A stretch of DNA of 64,000 nt from UBA2330 sp035443185. GTDB taxonomy: Bacteria; Bacteroidota; Ignavibacteria; Tepidaquicellales; Tepidaquicellaceae. The notes beneath the pieces were generated by a model. The model was not told the origin of the DNA, did no database searches, and saw only the letters and a program-made list of their open reading frames with translations. Below are positions 26,312 to 35,156 of this stretch, in pieces. The DNA lies in NCBI GenBank assembly GCA_035443185.1, contig DAORRV010000007.1:6625-70624 (forward strand), in the 5' to 3' direction. The translations under genes and the position numbers were made by a program. The first letter of the stretch is position 1. The number at the start of each line of letters is the position of its first letter.

Positions 26312-27304
26312 ATGGAAAATATTTTAAAAGATAAAACAGTCAGCAGGTTAAAAATAGACGGTGTGAGACCGATAGATCTTTCACTTGATCTGCGGGAAGA
26401 AATATCAAAACTGAAAAGTGAAATGAATGCGGTCATCCTTGCTCATTATTATCAGGAGTCTGAAATACAGGATCTTGCTGATTTTATTGGTGACAGTCTG
26501 CAGCTTTCACAGCAGGCAGCAAAGACAGAGGCGGATGTGATAGTCTTTGCCGGAGTGCATTTTATGGCGGAGACTGCAAAGATATTGAATCCTGACAAAC
26601 TTGTTATACTTCCTGATCTGAATGCCGGATGTTCGTTAGCCGAAGGCTGCCCTGCTCCGATGCTAATGAAATTTAAGGAAAAATATCCTGACCATATTGT
26701 CATAAGTTATATAAACTGTTCAGCGGAAGTCAAAGCAATTTCGGATATAATTTGTACTTCTTCAAATGCTGTAAAGATTATCGATCAAATTCCTGTTGAA
26801 CAGAAAATAATTTTTGCACCTGACAGAAACCTCGGCAGATATGTAATTAAAAAATCCGGCAGAGATATGGTGCTCTGGCAGGGTGCCTGTATTGTGCATG
26901 AGACATTCAGCGAAAAAAGAATTAACAAATTAAAATTTGAAAATCCTGATGCATTATTGATTGCTCATCCTGAGTGTGAGGAAGCTGTTTTAAGTAATGC
27001 AGATTTTATCGGATCGACGAGCGGATTATTGAATTTCGTAACTGAGTCAGAAAAGACGGAATTCATAGTAGCTACTGAACCCGGGATCATCCATCAGATG
27101 CTTTTAAAAAACCCATCTAAGAAATTTATACCTGCACCGTCAGAGTCAGGTTGTAATTGCAACGAGTGTCCGTATATGAAACTTAATACACTGGAAAAGT
27201 TATACCTCTGCATGAGAGACAGAAAGCCTGAGATTGTAATGGATGAGGATATTCTAAAGAAAGCATTGCTGCCATTGGAAAGAATGCTGGAGATGAGTAA
27301 ATAG
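26312..27304 (+). CDS. nadA: Quinolinate synthase A
   Basis: A 330-residue NadA that condenses iminoaspartate with dihydroxyacetone phosphate to quinolinate for NAD synthesis. Three repeats of the fold are visible with the 4Fe-4S ligands in LNAGCSLAEGCPA, LWQGACIVHE and SGCNCNECPYMKL. HYYQESEIQDLADFIGDSL near the start and FAGVHFMAETAKIL are signature segments. nadB and nadC are not adjacent. ATG 26312 is well placed and length is normal. Confidence 0.96.
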   Translation: MENILKDKTVSRLKIDGVRPIDLSLDLREEISKLKSEMNAVILAHYYQESEIQDLADFIGDSLQLSQQAAKTEADVIVFAGVHFMAETAKILNPDKLVILPDLNAGCSLAEGCPAPMLMKFKEKYPDHIVISYINCSAEVKAISDIICTSSNAVKIIDQIPVEQKIIFAPDRNLGRYVIKKSGRDMVLWQGACIVHETFSEKRINKLKFENPDALLIAHPECEEAVLSNADFIGSTSGLLNFVTESEKTEFIVATEPGIIHQMLLKNPSKKFIPAPSESGCNCNECPYMKLNTLEKLYLCMRDRKPEIVMDEDILKKALLPLERMLEMSK

Positions 27305-27318
27305 TTGGTTTTCCTTTA

Positions 27319-27490
27319 CCTCGAAGGCTCCTGGACTCAAAGACTCAAAGGCTCAAAGAAAAAAATAAAATTCCTCATCGCAAAAAACGAGATATCTTGT
27401 TGCAATAGATAATAAATTTTTACGCCACAATGAGGATTAAACACTGATAGATTTAAAATATTCTTCTTTGAGCCTTTGAGTTTTGATGTA
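27319..27490. repeat. Inverted-repeat element, CTCAAAG family, copy D
   Basis: The left arm CCTCGAAGGCTCC...GACTCAAAGACTCAAAGG faces TTCTTTGAGCCTTTGAGTTT on the right. The interior shares the TTTACGCCACAATG and ATAGATTTAAAAT words with copy B (17.9 kb). Between the nadA and PPK2 stops, so it may also act as a shared terminator hairpin for convergent genes. Confidence 0.72.
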
Positions 27491-27513
27491 AATCAAATTT
27501 TCAAAATACACTT

Positions 27514-28407
27514 TTATTCTTTAAGCAATTCTTCCTTTGCAGAGATAAGTTCTTTTTTCATATCTTCATTTACTTCCGGATATTTCAGATCAAGATTACT
27601 CAGATATTTATGGATAACAGCAGTGATGAGAATTCTAGTATACCATTTATTATCAGCAGGGATAATATACCATGGGGAATTTTCTTTTGAAGTATTTGAA
27701 ATAGCTTCTTCATAAGCTTTCTGATAGTCATCCCAGTATTTTCTTTCATTTACATCGTTCATAGAAAATTTCCAGTTCTTTTCAGGCTTATCAATCCTTT
27801 TAAAAAATCTTTTTTTCTGTTCCTCTTTTGATAAATGCAGATAGAATTTTATGATAACTGTACCATTTTGCCTGACCGTTTTTTCAAAATGATTTATCTG
27901 TTCAAAACGCTGACTCCAGAAATTATCATCAATATCTTTGACTGAATTTATTCCCGGAATTTTTTCATTCATGACATATTCAGGATGAACTCTTGTGACA
28001 AGTACATTTTCATAATGCGACCTGTTGAAAATAGTTATGTTTCCTGCCCTCGGAAGATCGATATAATGTCTCCATAAATAATCATGTTCCAGCTCGAGTG
28101 TATTTGGTGCTTTATAACTATGTACAATCACTCCCTGCGGATTAAAACCCGACATAATATGTTTTATAGATCCATCCTTACCGGCAGCATCCATTGCCTG
28201 AAAAATGATCAACACGCTGTATTTGTTGTCAGCATAAAGTACATCCTGAATCGCTGACAGCTTTTCCTTTCCGGATTCGAGAATTTCCAGCGATGATTCT
28301 TTGTCAAGCTTATCACCTTTATATTCTGTATCCCATTTTGAAAGATCTACTTTCTTATCAGGTTTTGCAAAATATTTATTTATATCTATATCAAATTCTT
28401 TTAACAT
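27514..28407 (-). CDS. Polyphosphate kinase 2 family protein
   Basis: A 297-residue PPK2. Walker A is AMDAAGKDGSIKHIMSG, Walker B lies in NITIFNRSHYENVLVTRVHP, and the lid-like segment is IKFYLHLSKEEQKKRFFKR. PPK2 enzymes transfer phosphate between polyphosphate and nucleotides, mostly using polyphosphate to make NTP or NDP. Subclass is not assigned, although the single domain and short length fit nucleotide phosphorylation rather than polyP synthesis. Monocistronic, convergent with nadA. Confidence 0.93.
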   Translation of the reverse strand: MLKEFDIDINKYFAKPDKKVDLSKWDTEYKGDKLDKESSLEILESGKEKLSAIQDVLYADNKYSVLIIFQAMDAAGKDGSIKHIMSGFNPQGVIVHSYKAPNTLELEHDYLWRHYIDLPRAGNITIFNRSHYENVLVTRVHPEYVMNEKIPGINSVKDIDDNFWSQRFEQINHFEKTVRQNGTVIIKFYLHLSKEEQKKRFFKRIDKPEKNWKFSMNDVNERKYWDDYQKAYEEAISNTSKENSPWYIIPADNKWYTRILITAVIHKYLSNLDLKYPEVNEDMKKELISAKEELLKE

Positions 28408-28633
28408 AAGTGATTTTTGGTTAATTGAAAGTTTTTATCTGGATACTGTGACTTATATTAATTATTGCACATCCAAACAAAATTCTGATTAGACAAAATA
28501 ATCTTTACAAAATTAAATAGAAAGTTGTAGATAAACTCTCAGCACTACAAAAAAATACATTCTAATTTAAAGTAAAAGGAATTAAATTGGATAAACAAAA
28601 TTTATATCTTTATAAAAAAATAAAATTCTTAGC

Positions 28634-29476
28634 ATGAAAAAAACATTACTTATTTTATTTATTTCACTTACACCTGTTATTAACCTGTATTCTCAGGAAA
28701 ATCCTCAGCAAGTTTATCGTAACGGAATCGAAAAGTTTTTTAATTCTGATTTTGATTTAGCTATCACATATTTTACAGATTATGTAAAAACAGAAACACA
28801 GGCATACGAAGCGTATAATTACAGAGGATTATGTTATCTTGCTCAGAAAAATTATGCAAAAGCCAAAGAGGATTTCTCTACTGCAGTACATTTAAATATA
28901 AAATATAGTCAGGGTTTTGTAAACAGGGCAAATATTTTTGCACTGGAGGGAAATTATGAAGCAGCACTCAGGGATTACAATAATGCCATTTTAGCTGACA
29001 GGGCAAATCTCGAAATTTATTACGGATTGAGTTTGCTGTATATCAACAGCAAAGAATTCAACAAAGCACTGATAGAAATGAAAACAGCGGCTGCCATTGA
29101 TCCAAAAAATGCAAGAGTATATATGAACACAGCTATTGTAAACATGCTTATAGGAGATACATTAAAGATATTTGAAAATGTCGATGAAGCACTTTACTGG
29201 GATTCTTCATATTTATATACAAACATTAACAAGTCTCTGATTTTCACAATTGCAGACAGATTTCAATATGCCATTCAAGTACTGACTAATGTAATTTCCT
29301 CCAATCCAAACAGTTATCTTGCATATTTTAACAGGGGAGTGGTTTTTTACATGATGGGAAATTTTTCCGAAGCAATTTCAAACTTCAACAGATCAAAAGA
29401 TCTTTATAAAGGTGGAGATCAGAGGATCATTAATCTGATCAACAAGATAGTTCGGATTTCGGAATTTAACAGTTAG
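28634..29476 (+). CDS. Exported TPR protein, copy 1 of a tandem pair
   Basis: A 280-residue protein with signal MKKTLLILFISLTPVINLYS, then a run of about six tetratricopeptide repeats from residue 28 on (AYEAYNYRGLCYLAQKNYAK, QGFVNRANIFALEGNYEAAL, YLAYFNRGVVFYMMGNFSEA). TPRs form a helical scaffold for protein binding in the periplasm; the partner is unknown. It is clearly homologous along its whole length to the next gene, with conserved order of repeats. ATG start. Confidence 0.88.
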   Translation: MKKTLLILFISLTPVINLYSQENPQQVYRNGIEKFFNSDFDLAITYFTDYVKTETQAYEAYNYRGLCYLAQKNYAKAKEDFSTAVHLNIKYSQGFVNRANIFALEGNYEAALRDYNNAILADRANLEIYYGLSLLYINSKEFNKALIEMKTAAAIDPKNARVYMNTAIVNMLIGDTLKIFENVDEALYWDSSYLYTNINKSLIFTIADRFQYAIQVLTNVISSNPNSYLAYFNRGVVFYMMGNFSEAISNFNRSKDLYKGGDQRIINLINKIVRISEFNS

Positions 29477-29579
29477 CTTAAAATTGTATACTGTAAATTA
29501 TGACCAGCACAGTTATTTTGATTCAAACAATTTCCATATCTAATAACAGAATCTTGAAAAGTTCAGACTGGATAAAATC

Positions 29580-30422
29580 TTGAAAAAAATATTACTTTTA
29601 TTAATCATTTCCATATCAACACTAACAAATCTTTATTCTCAGGAAAATCCTCAATCAATTTATCGTAACGGAATCGAAAAGTATTATAATTCGGATTTTG
29701 ATGAAGCAATCGTTTATTTTACAGATTATTTAAAAATAGAAACACAGGCTTATGAAGCATTTAATTACAGAGGTTTGTGTTATCTGGCTCAGAAGAATTA
29801 TCAAAACGCCAAAAATGATTTCACATCGGCTGTACATCTAAATAAATCATTTAGTCAGGGTTATGTAAACAGAGCAAATATCAATGCTCTTGAGGGAGAT
29901 TATGATGCAGCACTGAGAGATTATAGAGATGCAGAAGAAGTTGACAGAGCAAATCTGGAAATTTATTACGGGCTTGGTCTTCTTTTTATGAATAGCAAGG
30001 AATTCAACAAAGCTGAGATCGAGCTGAAAAAGGCAGCAGCCATTGATCCAAAAAATTCCAGAGTATATATGAATAAAGCAATTGTTAATATGCTTTTAGG
30101 TGATACATTAAATATTTTTGAAAATGTTGATCAATCTCTATACTGGGATTCAACTTATTTATTGGCAGACCTGAATAAATCACTAATATTTACAATAGCT
30201 GACCGTTTTAAAAATGTAGTCGAGATACTGACCGAGAAAATTTCGGATTATCCTAATAGTTATCTGGCATATTTTAACCGGGGAGTAGTTTATTATATGA
30301 TCGGAAATTATACCAATGCTATTCAAGATTTTGAGAGATCAAAAATTCTTTATAAAGGAAAAGATCAGAGGATCATAAATCTTATAGATAAGATATTGCG
30401 AATATCGAAATTTAACAGCTAG
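29580..30422 (+). CDS. Exported TPR protein, copy 2 of a tandem pair
   Basis: Also 280 residues, collinear with the preceding gene with mostly conservative changes (for example YRNGIEKYYNSDFDEAIVYF against YRNGIEKFFNSDFDLAITYF). The start is TTG (29580), whereas copy 1 uses ATG. About six TPRs follow a signal peptide. Divergence is spread evenly and no copy is truncated, so both are probably used. The 3' flank also matches that of copy 1, which marks a tandem duplication. Confidence 0.88.
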   Translation: MKKILLLLIISISTLTNLYSQENPQSIYRNGIEKYYNSDFDEAIVYFTDYLKIETQAYEAFNYRGLCYLAQKNYQNAKNDFTSAVHLNKSFSQGYVNRANINALEGDYDAALRDYRDAEEVDRANLEIYYGLGLLFMNSKEFNKAEIELKKAAAIDPKNSRVYMNKAIVNMLLGDTLNIFENVDQSLYWDSTYLLADLNKSLIFTIADRFKNVVEILTEKISDYPNSYLAYFNRGVVYYMIGNYTNAIQDFERSKILYKGKDQRIINLIDKILRISKFNS

Positions 30423-30500
30423 CTTAAAATTGTATACTGAAATTTTAGATCAGCATAGTTATTTTAAAACCAATCTTATTTCAAATCTAAAAACAGAAAC

Positions 30501-31673
30501 TTGAGAAAACCCGGTCAGATCATTGCCCTTGGTGGAGGAATGTTTTCAATGGAATCCGACAACGGAATGCTTGATAAATATATATTAAACCTTGTCCCGA
30601 AAGAAAAGCCGAAGATCTGTTTTATGGGAACGGCAAGCAATGACGGTATAGAATACAGAGACATGTTCTATAATTTTTTTAATAAGATGAAGTGCGAACC
30701 TTCTCATCTCTCATTCCTCGACCAGCCTAAAAACATAGAAAAGTTTATTTTAAGTCAGGATATAATTCATGTAGGCGGCGGAAATACTTCATTAATTATT
30801 GATACCTGGAAAAAATTCGGAGTTGATAAAATTATGAGAAAAGCATGGAGATCAGGAGTGATACTTACAGGAATGAGTGCAGGAGCGATCTGCTGGTTTC
30901 AGGACGGAATTACAAATCCGTCACCGGGGAAACTTAACAGACTGCCTTGTCTCGGATTGCTAAAGGGAAGCTTCTGTCCACACTATGATGACAAGGTCGA
31001 ATTGAAAAGATCATTTCACAAACTTATTCTCGACGGAGTAATTGCTGACGGGATCGGTGCTGAAGACGGTGCTGCTGTACATTATCTGGATGATAAAATT
31101 ATCAGAGTCGTCACTTCAAGACCCGGAGTCACAGCTTATTCCGTAAAGAAAGTTAAAAATAAAATTGTAGAAACCGCGCTTGATTCAGTATATTTAGGAA
31201 AGGAATCTGATATTGAACATGTTCAGAATAATTCACCAATTGAGATATTTACAACTGCTATTTCATATATTGAAAAAATAAATGAACATGACATTAAAGG
31301 TATTTGTGAACTTATGTCTGACGATCATATATTCATTGACTCACTTGGAATGGTGATAAAAGGTAAAAAGGAAATGTCTAATGCCTGGAAGATGTTTTTA
31401 AAATGGTTTCCTGACTATAATATTACAATTATGAATACTGTTTTGACTGATGATACAGTCGGAATATTTGGAATAGCTTCCGGAACATTTAATTCGGATG
31501 ATATAGATATTTCAGATAATTTTGAAATTCCAGGTGCCTGGCGCGCAAAGGTAAAAGATAAACAAATTACAGAATGGCAGGCTATAGCTGATAATGAAGC
31601 GGTAAGAGATATTATAAAAAGTAACGGAGTGAAGTCAATGTTCAGATCAAAAATGAAAAGCAAATCATTTTAA
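30501..31673 (+). CDS. Peptidase E-like (S51) protein fused to an NTF2-like domain
   Basis: A 390-residue, signal-less protein. Residues 1-235 match the S51 dipeptidase/cyanophycinase-like fold: IIALGGGMF at the start, HVGGGNTSLIIDTWKKFGV, the nucleophile Ser126 in LTGMSAGAICWF, and GSFCPHYDDKVEL with the catalytic His/Asp region. Residues about 250-370 look like a SnoaL/NTF2-like cone domain (YIEKINEHDIKGICELMSDD, NAWKMFLKWFPDYNITI). Peptidase E cleaves Asp-X dipeptides. The tail may bind a small ligand (inference). TTG start preceded by a leader derived from the TPR duplication. Confidence 0.88.
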   Translation: MRKPGQIIALGGGMFSMESDNGMLDKYILNLVPKEKPKICFMGTASNDGIEYRDMFYNFFNKMKCEPSHLSFLDQPKNIEKFILSQDIIHVGGGNTSLIIDTWKKFGVDKIMRKAWRSGVILTGMSAGAICWFQDGITNPSPGKLNRLPCLGLLKGSFCPHYDDKVELKRSFHKLILDGVIADGIGAEDGAAVHYLDDKIIRVVTSRPGVTAYSVKKVKNKIVETALDSVYLGKESDIEHVQNNSPIEIFTTAISYIEKINEHDIKGICELMSDDHIFIDSLGMVIKGKKEMSNAWKMFLKWFPDYNITIMNTVLTDDTVGIFGIASGTFNSDDIDISDNFEIPGAWRAKVKDKQITEWQAIADNEAVRDIIKSNGVKSMFRSKMKSKSF

Positions 31674-31735
31674 TTATTCAGTTTGAAATGAAGGTTGATA
31701 AAAAAGTTCACGGATAAAATGAAAAAAATTATATT

Positions 31736-32905
31736 TTGACAGAAAAAGAAAATTTTGCAAAAGAGCTGAAAAGAAGTTTAGATGAAGATACGTTTGTAAA
31801 AATACAGTTCGGAAAATACAGAGGTGATGACAAAGATTTTCAAAAGATAATAGTTACGAAATTAATTTTAAAAGAAGGCGAACATCTTTCATTCAATTTT
31901 AAATACAATAGTAAGGACGTTGTAAAAAATTTTGAAATTGAAAAAGGAATATCACTTGCAGATGAAATTACCGGAAAAGATTTTCTGAGCGCTACTTTGT
32001 TTACAACAGAGAATGATTTTACGATAGACCATTCAAAGAAAAGAGTTGCGTCATTTCACAAAAAAAAACCTTCTTTAAAAAATCCGGCTGTATCTGTACA
32101 TAACAGAGAGAAGGCAAGAAATATAGATCCTGAAGCAAAATATTTTTATCTGTTGGGAATTACTACAGAAGAAGGTAAAGTAAAATCGGGAATGTATGAT
32201 AAATTCAAACAGGTTGATAAATTCATAGAGACAATGGATTCTCTGTTCAGAGCTTCAGCACTTTCTGAAAAAGATGAAATTATTATCACTGACATGGGTT
32301 CGGGTAAAAGTTATCTTACATTTGCATTGTATGATCATTTTAAAAATACATTAAATAAAAAAGTAAATATTAGAGGTATTGAGCAAAGGCAGGAACTTAC
32401 AGATCTGTCAAACGGCATTGCAAAAAAATGCGGGTTCAATGAAAATAACGGATTGGAATTTCTAACAGGGAGTATTGAAGAAGCCGATCTGAATAATACA
32501 AATATTGCAGTGGCATTACATGCATGCGATACAGCGACTGACGATGCAATAAAAAAAGCAGTAAGAGCAAAGGCAGAAATTATTGTATTAGCACCATGCT
32601 GTCAGAAATATGTTAGAAAAAAAATAGTAGTTCCGGAAAGACTTAAAGGAATCTTCGGATACGGCATTCATGAGGAGCGTCTGGCAGTAATGCTGACGGA
32701 CGGACTTCGCGCGATGACACTTGAAAATCTCGGATATGATGTAAAAGTATTTGAATTTATTTCTTCAGAGCATACAGCAAGAAATACAATGATCACTGCT
32801 GTAAAAAATGAATTGAAAGATATAGGTAATTCAAAAGATATTGAATCAGTTAAAAAAGAATTCGGGATTGATGATTTCTATCTTGATAAAATTTTAAACG
32901 CATGA
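31736..32905 (+). CDS. SAM-dependent methyltransferase of the Methyltransf_32 type
   Basis: A 389-residue protein with a poorly conserved N-terminal half and a class I methyltransferase domain from about residue 150. The SAM loop is IITDMGSGKSYLTFALYDHF, then RGIEQRQELTDLSNGIAKKC and the motif VALHACDTATDDAIKKAV. The segment VLAPCCQKYVRK fits the Methyltransf_32 family, whose bacterial members are of unknown substrate, with RNA or protein targets suspected. TTG start at 31736. It ends 18 bp before the carbamoyl-phosphate synthase half, so a joint transcript is likely. Confidence 0.85.
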   Translation: MTEKENFAKELKRSLDEDTFVKIQFGKYRGDDKDFQKIIVTKLILKEGEHLSFNFKYNSKDVVKNFEIEKGISLADEITGKDFLSATLFTTENDFTIDHSKKRVASFHKKKPSLKNPAVSVHNREKARNIDPEAKYFYLLGITTEEGKVKSGMYDKFKQVDKFIETMDSLFRASALSEKDEIIITDMGSGKSYLTFALYDHFKNTLNKKVNIRGIEQRQELTDLSNGIAKKCGFNENNGLEFLTGSIEEADLNNTNIAVALHACDTATDDAIKKAVRAKAEIIVLAPCCQKYVRKKIVVPERLKGIFGYGIHEERLAVMLTDGLRAMTLENLGYDVKVFEFISSEHTARNTMITAVKNELKDIGNSKDIESVKKEFGIDDFYLDKILNA

Positions 32906-32923
32906 AATATTTAAATATATGTA

Positions 32924-34708
32924 ATGAAAAAAATTAACAGAGAAATAATATTAAAAGCAAAGAAGAACGGATTTTCTGATAAGCAGTTGTCTGTAATGCT
33001 TGGCACATCTGAAGACAATATAAGAAAATATAGATTTGCCAACGATATTATCCCTGTTTATAAAACTGTAGATACATGTGCAGCAGAGTTTGAAACAAGT
33101 ACTCCGTATCACTATTCCACTTATGAAAAATACAACGAAAACTTTTCATCAGACAAAGAAAAAATAATTATATTAGGCGGCGGACCAAACAGGATAGGGC
33201 AGGGAATTGAATTTGATTACTGCTGTGTAAGATGTGTGAAAGCATTGCGGGAAGAAGGTTTTGAAACTATAATGATCAACTGTAATCCTGAAACGGTCTC
33301 TACAGATTATGATATCACTGATAAACTTTTCTTTGAGCCTCTGACTACTGAAGACGTACTGAATATAGTTCATTACGAAAAAAATGTGAAGGGAATTGTC
33401 GTAAGTTTTGGAGGACAGACACCTCTAAAGATCTCCAGGGAGCTTGAAAAAAACGGACTGAAAATCCTCGGCACATCTTCTAAAAATATTGACATAGCTG
33501 AAGACAGAGAAAAATTCGGAAAGCTTTTGGATAAGCTCAGCATTCCAAAGCCTGAATACGGTACATGCACTAATACTGAAACTGCACTGAAGACAGCAAA
33601 TCGTATCGGATATCCAGTACTACTCAGACCATCTTATGTATTAGGAGGCAGGGCAATGCAGATAGTTTATAGTGATGGGCAGATAGAGAAATTTTTCCGT
33701 GATGAAGCTGAAATTTCCAAAGAACATCCGGTATTGATTGATAAGTTTTTAGAGGAAGCAAGAGAGATTGATGTAGATGCGATATGTGACGGCGAAGATG
33801 TTTACATTGTGGGTATAATGCAGCACATAGAGGAGGCGGGTATTCACTCGGGGGACAGCACTTCCATACTTCCGCCAATCTCGATCAGCAAAAAAAATCT
33901 TGACGAAATAAAAAAATACACAAAGAAATTAGCTCTTGCATTAAATGTTATCGGACTTATAAATATTCAGTTTGCTGTAAAGGATAAAATAGTTTATATA
34001 CTTGAAGCAAATCCGAGAGCTTCAAGGACAGTACCGTTTGTCAGCAAGACAACAGGTATTCCGGTTGTAATGATCGCCGCAAAAATTATATCCGGTAAAA
34101 AGCTGAAAGATTTTAAACTGAAAAGTTTTGAGGAAATAGAATATATCGGAGTGAAGGAATCCATATTTCCGTTTCAGAAATTTCCAAAAGTGAAAATGTT
34201 TCTCGGACCTGAAATGAGATCGACCGGAGAAGTTATGGGAATCGGCGCGACATTCGGAGAGGCACTGGCAAAGGCACAGGAATCAACAGGTGCACCGGTA
34301 CCGACCAGGGGAAATATTTTTATCAGTGTAAATGAAAATGATAAGAAACCAAAAACAATTGAGATTATAAAAGAATATACAAAACTTGGATTTGGAGTAA
34401 TTGCAACTTCAGGTACTTCTGTTTTTCTAAATGAAAATGGAATTAAATCCGAAGCAGTATTTAAAGTAAATGAAGGCAGACCCAATGTAGTGGACAGAAT
34501 TAAAAACGGCGAGATACAGATCGTGATAAATACACCTCTTGGCGCTGATTCAAGATTTGATGAATATGCTATTGGATGGACAGCAGTACAGCAAAAGATA
34601 CCGTTCATTACTACCTTGTCTGCAGCACAGTCTTTTGCTGAAGGAATCTCGAGGATAAAAAGGGGAAAGACCAGTGTAAAAAGTCTTCAGAATTATTATA
34701 AGAAATAA
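32924..34708 (+). CDS. carB: Carbamoyl-phosphate synthase large subunit, C-terminal half (split CarB)
   Basis: A 594-residue protein matching only the second half of the usual ~1060-residue CarB. It starts exactly at the oligomerisation domain (LGTSEDNIRKYRFANDIIPV, then VYKTVDTCAAEF). The second ATP-grasp follows (IILGGGPNRIGQGIEFDYC, NPETVSTDYDITDKLFFEPL, EANPRASRTVPFVSKTTG). The C-terminal MGS-like allosteric domain begins at GVIATSGTSVFLNENG. The first half (glutamine-derived carboxyphosphate site) is not next to it. Split carB genes are known in some archaea and deep-branching bacteria; a clean start at a domain border and intact ATP-grasp motifs argue for a real split rather than a truncation. 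Needed for arginine and pyrimidine synthesis. Confidence 0.92.
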   Translation: MKKINREIILKAKKNGFSDKQLSVMLGTSEDNIRKYRFANDIIPVYKTVDTCAAEFETSTPYHYSTYEKYNENFSSDKEKIIILGGGPNRIGQGIEFDYCCVRCVKALREEGFETIMINCNPETVSTDYDITDKLFFEPLTTEDVLNIVHYEKNVKGIVVSFGGQTPLKISRELEKNGLKILGTSSKNIDIAEDREKFGKLLDKLSIPKPEYGTCTNTETALKTANRIGYPVLLRPSYVLGGRAMQIVYSDGQIEKFFRDEAEISKEHPVLIDKFLEEAREIDVDAICDGEDVYIVGIMQHIEEAGIHSGDSTSILPPISISKKNLDEIKKYTKKLALALNVIGLINIQFAVKDKIVYILEANPRASRTVPFVSKTTGIPVVMIAAKIISGKKLKDFKLKSFEEIEYIGVKESIFPFQKFPKVKMFLGPEMRSTGEVMGIGATFGEALAKAQESTGAPVPTRGNIFISVNENDKKPKTIEIIKEYTKLGFGVIATSGTSVFLNENGIKSEAVFKVNEGRPNVVDRIKNGEIQIVINTPLGADSRFDEYAIGWTAVQQKIPFITTLSAAQSFAEGISRIKRGKTSVKSLQNYYKK

Positions 34709-34766
34709 AATTTATGCAATAGATATATAAATTTGAAAATCATATTTTTGTACAGTTAAAAATAAA

Positions 34767-34952
34767 ATGGACTTAGAGAAAACAAAGAACAGTTATAAAT
34801 GGGATCCGGCATCGGGAGATTATTCAAAAAGTTATGTCTCCTATGAAAGAAAAATATCCAATAAAAAACAATCAAGAAAATCCTTACTAACGATAATTTT
34901 TATTTTAGCAATCATAGTCAGTATAGTAGTTATTTTTATTGAGTTTTCATAA
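34767..34952 (+). CDS. Small membrane protein, one transmembrane segment
   Basis: A 61-residue protein. The first 38 residues are polar with many Ser and Lys (SYKWDPASGDYSKSYVSYER), and a hydrophobic stretch LLTIIFILAIIVSIVVIFIE ends the protein. Topology N-in with a C-terminal anchor is likely. A TAnnTTTG-like box (TATTTTTG, 34743-34750) lies just before the start without a matched upstream TTG. No known family recognised; short length limits confidence. Confidence 0.6.
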   Translation: MDLEKTKNSYKWDPASGDYSKSYVSYERKISNKKQSRKSLLTIIFILAIIVSIVVIFIEFS

Positions 34953-35156
34953 AGTTTTAGAACTCCCTTCTTATTAAAAATTGCATAAATTCCGAAAGTA
35001 AACAAACTTTGCAATCCGATAATAAATAAATTATTTGTTGCCGACTTTCGTTTTTATACAACATTAAAATAAAATGATTTAAAAGTTAAAATAAAGCGGA
35101 CTGACTAATTCTGTCTGTAAGAAATTTATTCTTTTATGCTGCTCTAAAATTGTTAT

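Larger units (their letters stand above)
28634..30500 (+). repeat. Tandem duplication of about 0.93 kb (TPR gene plus 3' flank)
   Basis: Gene starts are 946 bp apart, and the flanks after both stops align: TTAGCTTAAAATTGTATACTG after copy 1 reads GCTAGCTTAAAATTGTATAC after copy 2, then both continue with CAG-A-CATAGTTATTTT-like words. The duplicated block therefore includes the spacer up to the next start codon, so the peptidase E leader resembles the copy 2 leader. Confidence 0.75.
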
